A stretch of 61,619 bases of DNA, taken from contig NZ_AOFD01000024.1 of assembly GCF_000332815.1 (NCBI RefSeq), positions 1 to 61,619 on the forward strand, written 5' to 3'. The stretch is from Arthrobacter nitrophenolicus (GTDB lineage Bacteria > Actinomycetota > Actinomycetes > Actinomycetales > Micrococcaceae). Shown one piece after another: positions 54,887-61,619 of this stretch. The notes below the pieces were generated by a model. It saw only the letters and a program-made list of their open reading frames with translations, was not told where the DNA came from and ran no database searches. Each line of letters starts with the position of its first letter. The first letter of the stretch is position 1. Position numbers and translations under genes: made by a program.

Positions 54887-56104
54887 ATGCAGCAGGGTGT
54901 GGAGCAGCTCGTGGAGCAGGTGGCGCAAAAGCTCGGCCGCGGGCTGTCGCTCGAGGACCTGGACGGGGTGCTCCTCGCCTACAGCTCAAACCAGTCCCAC
55001 GCCGACCGGGTACGGGTGAACTTCCTGCTCAGCAAGAAGGTGCCCGCCGACGTCTCCGCCTGGCAACTCTCGCACGGCATCGCCACCGCCGTCCGCCCCG
55101 TGGTGGTCCCGGCCAACCCGGACCTGGGAATGCTGGGCCGCGTCTGCGTCCCGCTGATGGTCCGCGGGTTCCGCGTGGGATACCTGTGGGTGCAGCAGGA
55201 CTCGGCCGAGGAGAATCCAGCGGCCATCCTCACCCAGCTTCCGGCGGTCAACCACGAGCTGGAACTGCTGTCCGGGCTGCTGCTGGATTCCAACACCGCC
55301 GAATCCGAGTACCGGCGGAGCCGGGAGCGGGAGTTCCTGGCTGCCTGCGCCGGAGAACCCAACGCGGTGGCCGCCGTGGCCGGGTGGAAGGAAGTCCAGG
55401 GGAAGGGACCGTGGCAGATGGTCACGGTCCTCGATGCCGACGGCTGGGCCAGCGGACCGGATCCCATCGCGGCCACCCTGACCCACCGCTCCACCGCGCT
55501 GCAGGCGACCGTGGGTGTTGATGCTGCCCTGTTCAGCGCCGGCACCGAGACCCATTCCGTGGTGCTGTTCCGCGAATCGACCGGCCGGGCCAACCACGCC
55601 CAGGTCCTGGTGCACTACCAGCTGGAACTGGCCAAACGCTCGGGCCGCCCGGTCCACCGCATCATCCTGGGCATCAGTGAAGGCTTCAGCAGGACCCGGC
55701 AGCTGTCCGAGGCGTACCGCCAGTCCAGGGTTGCCGCGCAGGCCGCCGCGGTGGACCCGCAGCTGGGCGAACTCGTGGACTGCCGGGCGGCCGGCGTGTA
55801 CCAGCTGCTGGCCTCCGCCGGGGGAGGGGTGGGCGCCTGGGCGGACTCCGGCTCCGTCTACTTCCGGATGCTGGAGGACCACGACCGCAACGGTGAGCTC
55901 ATTCCCGTCCTGGAGCTCCTCTATGACAACGACGGCTCGGTGCAGGACGTGGCCGCGCGGCTGCATCTGCACCGCAGCAGCATCTACAACCGGCTGGGCC
56001 GGATCCGGCAGCTCCTGGGCGTGGACCCGCTCAAGGGGCTGCCCCGGCTGGAACTCCACGCAGCCCTTAAGATGCGGCGCTGGGCAGGCCGGCCAAGGAT
56101 CTAG
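54887..56104 (+). CDS. PucR/CdaR-family regulator, probable ald activator
   Basis: 405 residues. A GAF-like N-terminal region (about 5-130) is followed by the GGDEF-like middle and a C-terminal PucR helix-turn-helix (LYDNDGSVQDVAARLHLHRSSIYNRLGRIRQLLG, about 345-385). This architecture matches AdeR of Bacillus, which activates ald in response to alanine. The genomic pair here (ald divergent) supports the same role. Its TAG stop overlaps the following convergent gene in CTAG (56101-56104). Intact. Confidence 0.85.
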   Translation: MQQGVEQLVEQVAQKLGRGLSLEDLDGVLLAYSSNQSHADRVRVNFLLSKKVPADVSAWQLSHGIATAVRPVVVPANPDLGMLGRVCVPLMVRGFRVGYLWVQQDSAEENPAAILTQLPAVNHELELLSGLLLDSNTAESEYRRSREREFLAACAGEPNAVAAVAGWKEVQGKGPWQMVTVLDADGWASGPDPIAATLTHRSTALQATVGVDAALFSAGTETHSVVLFRESTGRANHAQVLVHYQLELAKRSGRPVHRIILGISEGFSRTRQLSEAYRQSRVAAQAAAVDPQLGELVDCRAAGVYQLLASAGGGVGAWADSGSVYFRMLEDHDRNGELIPVLELLYDNDGSVQDVAARLHLHRSSIYNRLGRIRQLLGVDPLKGLPRLELHAALKMRRWAGRPRI

Positions 56105-56547
56105 GCGTCCTGCCCGTCCACCGCTTCCTGCGGGCCGGACTTCTTCCTGGATTCCTTCTTCTGGTGCTCCAGTTTCTGCCGTTCAAGCTTCTGCTTGTCC
56201 AGCCAGGCCATGATGGCCGCCAGCGGGATGCGCCGGTGCGTACCGCGGTACTCCACCGGGATTTCGCCGCGGTCCGTCATGTTGCGGAGGTAGGTGTGCG
56301 AGATGCCGGCCAGTTCCGCGGCCTTGGAGGTGGTCAGCATTTCCTCCACGCTGCTGACCGTGACCGCTTCGCCGCGGCTGAACCGGTGGAGGAGATCGAC
56401 GACGGCGCCCCGGGCCAGGGGCGGCAGCCGGTGGACCGTGCCGTCCACGAAGACGGTGATGTCATCGCTGCCCGCAAGTGCCCGCTGCAGCTTGTCCGCG
56501 TCTTCCCGGGGGAGGGCGCCGGTCATCCGGGGAGCTATCAATGCCAT
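56101..56547 (-). CDS. Helix-turn-helix protein, excisionase (MerR-like) type
   Basis: 148 residues. A DNA-binding domain of the excisionase/MerR-like type lies at about 65-115: LTTSKAAELAGISHTYLRNMTDRGEIPVEYRGTHRRIPLAAIMAWLDKQ. The N-terminal part (about 30-60) resembles antitoxin-type small domains. The C-terminus is a charged Lys/Glu/Gln coiled stretch (KLERQKLEHQKKESRKK). No toxin, integrase or phage gene is adjacent, so probably a chromosomal regulator. Confidence 0.8.
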   Translation of the reverse strand: MALIAPRMTGALPREDADKLQRALAGSDDITVFVDGTVHRLPPLARGAVVDLLHRFSRGEAVTVSSVEEMLTTSKAAELAGISHTYLRNMTDRGEIPVEYRGTHRRIPLAAIMAWLDKQKLERQKLEHQKKESRKKSGPQEAVDGQDA

Positions 56548-56595
56548 ATTTTCAGCCTACCGGTGCCCCGCCGCGGCTGGCGGTATGCTCGGCTG

Positions 56596-57378
56596 ATGGC
56601 ATTGAGTGGCGGACAGGACGTGGAACACGGCGGCCTGCAGGGAAAGCTCTATGCCTCGGTCCTGCCCGCCGTCGCCGGGCCCAGGCCAAGTTACGTGCTG
56701 CTGCACGGGATCGGCGTCTCCCACCGCTACCTGGCACGGCTGCACCAGGAGCTGGCCAAGGCAGCCGACGTCTACACCTTCGACCTGCCGGGATTCGGCA
56801 ACGCTGACCGCCCCCGCCGCCGGCTTCGAGTGGAAGACTTTGCCGCCTTCGTGACCGCGGTGCTGGCGGAAGCCGGCGTACGGCACTACCTGGCGGTGGG
56901 CCATTCCATGGGAAGCCAGCTTGCGGTGGAGCTGGCGCTGCAGGAGCCCGGCCAGGTGTCCGGCGCCGTCCTGATGGGGCCGGTGGTGGATGACAGCCGG
57001 AATTCGGTGGCGCGGCAGTCCCTGGCACTGGCCAGGGACGCGCTGTTCAGTGAATCCCTGTCCGCCAACATCATTGTGTTCGGCGACTATTTCCGGGCCG
57101 GCCTGCGCTGGTATTTCACCGAGCTGCCGGTGATGATGGAATACCCCATCACCGGGCGGCTGGCCCGCGTCAGCCAGCCCGTGCTGGTGCTCCGGGGCGC
57201 CAAGGACCCGATCGCGCGGCGCCCGTGGTGCGCGCGCCTGGCCGGCGTTGCCCCGCAGGGCACCGCCGGCGAAATCCCCGGGCAGGGCCACGTCTTCCAG
57301 CACACGGCTCCCGGAACCGCGGCGGAAACCATCAGCGGATGGGTCCGCGCGGTGGACGGGTTCGGCGTCAGCGCCTGA
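56596..57378 (+). CDS. Alpha/beta hydrolase
   Basis: 260 residues. The oxyanion region is VLLHGIGVSHRYL, the nucleophile elbow GHSMGS, and the catalytic Asp/His are in GAKDPIA and PGQGHVFQH. Resembles the esterase/haloperoxidase-like group; substrate unknown. ATG 56596; an earlier in-frame start lies in the opposing gene and lacks a ribosome site. Its stop is immediately adjacent to the convergent ptsI stop. Confidence 0.85.
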   Translation: MALSGGQDVEHGGLQGKLYASVLPAVAGPRPSYVLLHGIGVSHRYLARLHQELAKAADVYTFDLPGFGNADRPRRRLRVEDFAAFVTAVLAEAGVRHYLAVGHSMGSQLAVELALQEPGQVSGAVLMGPVVDDSRNSVARQSLALARDALFSESLSANIIVFGDYFRAGLRWYFTELPVMMEYPITGRLARVSQPVLVLRGAKDPIARRPWCARLAGVAPQGTAGEIPGQGHVFQHTAPGTAAETISGWVRAVDGFGVSA

Positions 57379-59064
57379 TCAGAGCCCCAGCTCCTCCAGG
57401 ACAGGGAGCTTCTCCCGCACCCACGCCCGTGCCTCGGTGGCGCTCGGTGCGGACAGCGCCAGCTTGGCAAGTTGCTGGGCCTCGGACAGCGTGACGGTCT
57501 TCAGCACGGCGGCCACGGCCGCAATGGAGCGCGCGGTCATGGACAGGGTATTCACGCCAAGGCCCGTCAGTACGACGGCGAGGGCGGGATCCGCGGCAGC
57601 CTCCCCGCAGACGCCCACGGGCTTGCCGCTGCCTTCTGCCCGGGAGCCTTCAACGGTGAGCCCCACCAGGCGCAGGACGGCCGGCTGCCATGGGGTGTTC
57701 AGGTTGGCGAGCGGACCGAGCTGGCGGTCGGCCGCCATGGCGTACTGGGTGAGGTCGTTGGTGCCCAGGCTGGCGAAGTTCACCTCACGCAGGATGGATT
57801 CGGCCGTCAAGGCGGCGGAGGGGACCTCCACCATCACGCCGGGGTTCCTGATGCCGGCGCCTGCGCACATGGAAGCGAAGTGGGCTGCCTCCTCGGCCGT
57901 CGAAATCATGGGTGCCATCACCCACACGTCCGCCTCCGACTGCTTCTCTGCCAGCGCGATTGCTTCCAGCTGGCGGTCGAGGACGCCCGGAGTGGTGAAA
58001 TCGGTGCGGTAGCCGCGGACGCCGAGGGCCGGGTTGGGCTCAGTGGAGTCAGTCAGGAACGGAAGCGGCTTGTCCGCGCCGGCATCCAGGGTGCGCAGGA
58101 CCACTTTCTTGCCCGGGAAGGCATCAAAAACACTCTTGTAGGCTGCGGCCTGCTCTTCAACGCTGGGCTCGGTGTCCCGCTCGAGGAAGCAGAATTCGGT
58201 GCGGAACAGGCCCACGCCCTCGGCGCCCAGCTTGGCGGCCGCCTCGGCGTCCTTGCCGCCGCCCACGTTGGCGAGCAACGGCACAAGGTGGCCGTCCGCC
58301 GTCGCGCCCGTTCCGCTGAACTCGGCCAGCAGGGAAGCCGTGGCGGCCCACGCTTCCGCTGCGGCACGGAGGGATCCGTCGGGCTGGGCGGTGATGCTGC
58401 CGGCAGCCCCGTCCACGTAGACCTCGGTGCCGTCCGGGAGTTCGTCCACGCCCACCGCGGCGACCACGGCGGGAAGGCCGAGGGAGCGGGCGATGATGGC
58501 GGTATGGGACTGCGGGCCGCCGCCGGAGGTGACCAGGGCCAGCACCTTGTTGGGGTCCAGGGTGGCGGTGTCGGCCGGGGCGAGGTCCTCGGCCACCAGG
58601 ATGAACGGGGTGCTGGAGCTGGGGATGCCCGGCGCGGGAACACCGCGGAGCTCAGCGACGATCCGGGCACGAACGTCAAGGACGTCGGTGGCCCGTTCAG
58701 CCATGTAACCGCCCAGGTTATGGAGCATTTCGGAGACCGAGGAGCCTGATTCCCAGATGGCGCGCTCGCCGGACACGCCGCGGGCAATGAGCTTGCTGGC
58801 GCCCTTGATCAGCATGGTGTCCTTGGCCATCAGTGCGGTGGCTTCGAGGACCGCCTTGCCGTCGCCGGTGGCGTGCGCGGCGCGTGCCTTCAGTTCATCG
58901 TGTACCGCCTGGGACGCCGCCTTCAGGGCTGCAGTTGCTTCCTCGGCCGTCGTGCCCGGTGCCAGCTGTTCACCGGCGGGAGGTTCGCTGATCGGTTTCG
59001 GCATCTGCCGGATGACTCCGATGACGCGGCCTGGACTGACGCCTACTCCTGGGAAGTTCTGCAC
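57379..59064 (-). CDS. ptsI: PTS enzyme I (phosphoenolpyruvate-protein phosphotransferase)
   Basis: 561 residues. It takes phosphate from phosphoenolpyruvate and passes it to HPr, driving all PTS sugar uptake. The phosphorylated His187 is in GGGPQSHTAIIARSLG. The PEP-binding barrel has GVGLFRTEFCFLER and the C-terminal Cys is in VGVCGEAAADP. Start at 59064 (MQNFPGVGVSPGRV). Divergent from a TetR regulator and the mannitol permease; no HPr gene is in the window. Intact. Confidence 0.95.
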   Translation of the reverse strand: MQNFPGVGVSPGRVIGVIRQMPKPISEPPAGEQLAPGTTAEEATAALKAASQAVHDELKARAAHATGDGKAVLEATALMAKDTMLIKGASKLIARGVSGERAIWESGSSVSEMLHNLGGYMAERATDVLDVRARIVAELRGVPAPGIPSSSTPFILVAEDLAPADTATLDPNKVLALVTSGGGPQSHTAIIARSLGLPAVVAAVGVDELPDGTEVYVDGAAGSITAQPDGSLRAAAEAWAATASLLAEFSGTGATADGHLVPLLANVGGGKDAEAAAKLGAEGVGLFRTEFCFLERDTEPSVEEQAAAYKSVFDAFPGKKVVLRTLDAGADKPLPFLTDSTEPNPALGVRGYRTDFTTPGVLDRQLEAIALAEKQSEADVWVMAPMISTAEEAAHFASMCAGAGIRNPGVMVEVPSAALTAESILREVNFASLGTNDLTQYAMAADRQLGPLANLNTPWQPAVLRLVGLTVEGSRAEGSGKPVGVCGEAAADPALAVVLTGLGVNTLSMTARSIAAVAAVLKTVTLSEAQQLAKLALSAPSATEARAWVREKLPVLEELGL

Positions 59065-59171
59065 TGAAGGTCCTCATTCTCTTCCGGTAGCCAGGCGCGT
59101 CAGGATCTCCGGCGCGTGCCGGGACCGCCAGAGGACTGCTACGTCCAGGGCGGGAAACGTGCCTGAAAAAA

Positions 59172-59206
59172 TTGTATGTGATTCAGTTCATATAGCAATG
59201 CTATAG
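59172..59206 (-). promoter_or_regulatory. ptsI promoter overlapped by a TetR-type palindrome
   Basis: Leftward, -35 TTGCTA (59194-59199) and -10 TACAAT (59172-59177) are 16 bases apart, which would start the ptsI message about 100 bases ahead of its ATG. The perfect palindrome TATAGC-AAT-GCTATA (59192-59206) covers the -35 box and lies 17 bases ahead of the divergent TetR start. Repression of both directions by that TetR protein is the simplest reading. Confidence 0.6.
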
Positions 59207-59223
59207 GTGCTAGGGTAGCGGTT

Positions 59224-59949
59224 ATGAGTTTGGATGGCCAGCTTCCCCCCAAAATGCGACTGCTGCGTGCGGCGGCCGAATTGCTGGCAAAATCCGCGGG
59301 GGCTCCCGTCTCCACCCGCCAGATCACCCAGCTGGCAGGGGTTTCGGCTCCCACCCTGTACCACCACTTCGGCGACAAGGAGGGCTTGTTCGACGCCGTC
59401 GTCGCCGCGGGTTTTGAGGAATATGTCGCGGGCGAAAGGGATTTCGCCCCCTCCGGGCATCCGCTTGAGGACATCCGGAGAATGTGGGACAACCACGTGC
59501 AGTTCGGCCTCAACCAGCCGGAGCTGTACCTGGTGATGTTCGGCAACATCCGCCCGGAAAGCCGCCCCGCCATCGTTGCCGATGCCGAGGCCCTGATGGA
59601 GGAGATGCTGAACAAGGCAGCGGCGGCGGGCCAGCTGAACGTCCAGCCCCGGGAAGCGGCCAGGTCCATCCTGGCGGCCAACGTGGGCGTGACGCTGATG
59701 CTGATTGCGGAGCCCGCCTCCGAACGGAACCTCGAACTGTCCACCATGACCCGGGACGCCATGATCTTTGCGGTGTCCGCCGAGCCCTCCACGGGTCCGG
59801 TGCCGGGCGATACCGGGAAGTCCTCGGTTGTGGTGGCTGCGATCGCCCTGAACGCCGCACTTCAGGCCTCGCATTCAGACCAGCTCTCGAGCTCGGAACT
59901 CAAACTCTTCCTCGAATGGCTGCACCGGATCTCCACCAGCCCGGCCTGA
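59224..59949 (+). CDS. TetR-family regulator of the ptsI/mannitol region
   Basis: 241 residues. Helix-turn-helix at about 8-58: [52 protein letters not shown]. The C-terminal domain has the TetR_C_33-like helical pattern and a longer tail than average. ATG 59224 directly follows the palindrome at 59192-59206. It lies between ptsI and mtlA, so control of mannitol uptake is likely; the inducer is not known. Confidence 0.87.
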   Translation: MSLDGQLPPKMRLLRAAAELLAKSAGAPVSTRQITQLAGVSAPTLYHHFGDKEGLFDAVVAAGFEEYVAGERDFAPSGHPLEDIRRMWDNHVQFGLNQPELYLVMFGNIRPESRPAIVADAEALMEEMLNKAAAAGQLNVQPREAARSILAANVGVTLMLIAEPASERNLELSTMTRDAMIFAVSAEPSTGPVPGDTGKSSVVVAAIALNAALQASHSDQLSSSELKLFLEWLHRISTSPA

Positions 59950-60046
59950 AGCAGCCTCCTGCGCATCAGCCCGTTACACAGCAGTACGTCGCTCGTCACC
60001 ATCGGACCATCCTGCGGAGCAGCAGGACAGACGGTTAGGAAATCAC

Positions 60047-61619
60047 ATGGCACCAGAAACAGTTGCGAAACCCCGCACCAGCATGCGGGTTGGCGTCCAG
60101 AAGTTCGGAACATTCCTGTCCGGAATGATCATGCCCAACATTGGTGCCTTCATCGCCTGGGGCCTCATCACGGCGCTCTTCATCGAGAAGGGCTGGCTGC
60201 CGGTTCCCGAACTGGGCGGCTTCGGCACCAACGCCGAAGGCGAACCCAACACCGGCCTCGTGGGACCAATGATCACCTACCTGCTGCCCCTGCTGATCGG
60301 CTACACCGGCGGCAAGATGGTCTATGACGTCCGCGGCGGCGTGGTGGGCGCCATCGGCACCATGGGCGTCATCGTGGGCGCCGGCATCCCGATGTTCATC
60401 GGCGCATGATCATGGGCCCCCTGGGCGGCTGGACCATGAAGAAGATCGACTCGATCTGGGACGGCAAGATCCGCCCCGGCTTCGAGATGCTGGTGAATAA
60501 CTTCTCGGCCGGCATCTGGGGCGCCCTCCTGGCCATGCTGGGCTTCTACGCGATTGCACCGGTGGTCTCCGCCTTCAGCGCCGGCGCCGGCAATGTGGTG
60601 CAGTTCCTGGTGGACAACGGCCTGCTGCCGCTGACCAGCATCTTCATCGAGCCGGCCAAGGTCCTCTTCCTGAACAACGCCATCAACCACGGCGTCCTGA
60701 CCCCCCTTGGCGTCCAGCAGTCCCTGGAGCAGGGCAAGTCCATCCTGTTCCTCCTGGAGGCAAACCCCGGTCCGGGCCTCGGCATCCTGCTGGCCTACAT
60801 GTTCTTCGGCCGCGGCGCCGCCAAGGCCTCCGCTCCGGGTGCTGCCATCATCCACTTCCTCGGCGGCATCCACGAGATCTACTTCCCGTACGTGCTGATG
60901 CGCCCGCTGCTCATCCTGGCTGCCATCGCCGGCGGCATGACGGGCATCGCCACCCTGGCCGTCACCGGCTCCGGCCTGGTCGCCCCGGCCGCCCCGGGTT
61001 CCATTTTCGCGGTGCTCGCCCAGACCTCCCGCGACAGCTACCTGGGCGTGATCCTCGCGGTCCTGCTGGCGGCAACGGTGTCCTTCCTGGTGGCCTCGGT
61101 GATCATGAAGACCACCAAGCACAGCGACGAGGTTGACCTCAATGACGCCACCTCCCGGATGGAACAGATGAAGGGCAAGAAGAGCTCCGTTGCCTCCACC
61201 CTGACCGGCGCAGGCGCTGCCGCAGGCGGCGGCGTGGGCGTCCTGGCCGGGCCGGTGCGGAACATCGTGTTCGCCTGCGACGCCGGCATGGGCTCGAGCG
61301 CCATGGGCGCCTCCGTGCTCCGGAACAAGATCAAGGCGGCCGGCTTCCCGGACGTCAAGGTCACCAACGCCTCCATCGCCAACCTCAGCGACACCTACGA
61401 CGTGGTGATCACGCACCAGGACCTGACTGAACGCGCCAAGCCCGCCACGGCCAGCGCCGTCCACTACTCCGTGGACAACTTCATGAGCAGTCCGCGCTAC
61501 GACGAGATCGTTGAACTGGTCCGCGAAAGCAACACCTCGGCAGGTACCGCCCCGGGCACCGAGCCCGCCGCCGGAACCCCCGGCGGCGCGCACTCCGCCG
61601 GCGCTCCCGCCGGTGTTGC
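60047..61619 (+). CDS. mtlA: PTS mannitol permease EIICB, 3' partial (frameshifted)
   Basis: Phosphotransferase-type mannitol importer. The membrane EIIC domain opens [32 protein letters not shown] and includes [13 protein letters not shown], the substrate-binding motif. The EIIB domain follows with its phosphocysteine in [16 protein letters not shown] (about 61268-61315). As given, the frame stops at 60408; one C at about 60405 (GGCGCATG to GGCGCCATG) restores [14 protein letters not shown] and the frame stays open to the window end. The C-terminus (Gly/Ala/Pro-rich) and any EIIA or mtlD genes lie outside. AGGAAAT ahead of ATG 60047. Confidence 0.92.

Noticed and set aside
56101..56547. Toxin-antitoxin or excision module suggested by the excisionase-type protein
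   Set aside because: No partner toxin or recombinase is adjacent. Both neighbours are ordinary metabolic or regulatory genes in convergent or divergent orientation.
60322..61593. 423-codon frame antisense to mtlA
   Set aside because: The sense strand encodes the mannitol EIICB motifs; the antisense protein is low complexity.

Overview
The window is strongly GC-rich DNA from a high-GC Gram-positive bacterium. Gene content and gene order point to the Micrococcaceae, in the Arthrobacter/Pseudarthrobacter group: a pca cluster with IclR regulators, a split-alpha transhydrogenase, PucR next to ald, and ptsI opposite a TetR-mtlA unit. No rRNA, tRNA, CRISPR array, insertion sequence or phage module was seen. 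It looks like ordinary chromosome carrying catabolic and transport genes.

Layout. 1-6027: lower beta-ketoadipate pathway (pcaB-D-C-F-I-J) and an IclR regulator. 6133-9385: MHS-family transporter, catabolic-type shikimate/quinate dehydrogenase and a second IclR. 9564-12420: three-gene NAD(P) transhydrogenase. 12513-13433: lipid kinase. 13440-18542: leftward cluster of two Asp/Glu-racemase-fold proteins, a hydantoinase-like amidohydrolase, a GntR/FCD regulator and an MFS carrier. 18803-20880: ACT-domain and FUSC membrane proteins. 20941-23005: third IclR and 4-hydroxybenzoate hydroxylase (pobA). 23002-24179: TetR and an internally deleted flavin monooxygenase. 24180-28190: periplasmic-binding ABC importer (permease, ATPase, lipoprotein). 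28359-33539: thioesterase, GNAT, MarR, small protein plus Ser/Thr kinase, phosphatase, purB. 33715-35363: WXG100-like protein coupled to a WXG/alpha-beta-hydrolase protein. 35873-40856: hisC-like aminotransferase and a 2-oxoacid dehydrogenase operon (E1a, E1b, E2). 40862-45342: PAP2, universal stress protein, aminotransferase, GerMN lipoprotein, FMN reductase. 46341-52330: oligopeptide/nickel-type ABC importer. 52464-57378: oxidoreductase, alanine dehydrogenase with PucR regulator, hydrolase. 57379-61619: PTS enzyme I, TetR and mannitol EIICB (runs off the end).

How the genes work together. Shikimate/quinate and 4-hydroxybenzoate both funnel to protocatechuate, which the pca genes take to succinyl-CoA and acetyl-CoA. 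Each of the three branches has its own IclR regulator. The 13.4-18.7 kb cluster reads as an unassigned catabolic pathway. One racemase homologue has the Gly/Cys pattern of arylmalonate decarboxylase and the other lacks both catalytic cysteines. The amidohydrolase has no carbamoylase partner. The promoter of the transporter carries two adjacent TTGGGATCCCAA palindromes just downstream of a good -35/-10.

Data quality. About twenty genes are broken, nearly always where restoring one or two G or C bases in a short G/C run rejoins a family-typical protein. The losses go in one direction, lie throughout the window and hit housekeeping genes (hisC, E1 beta, E2, mtlA). This looks like sequencing or assembly error rather than gene decay. 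Broken genes are therefore annotated over their full inferred span, with the break position given.
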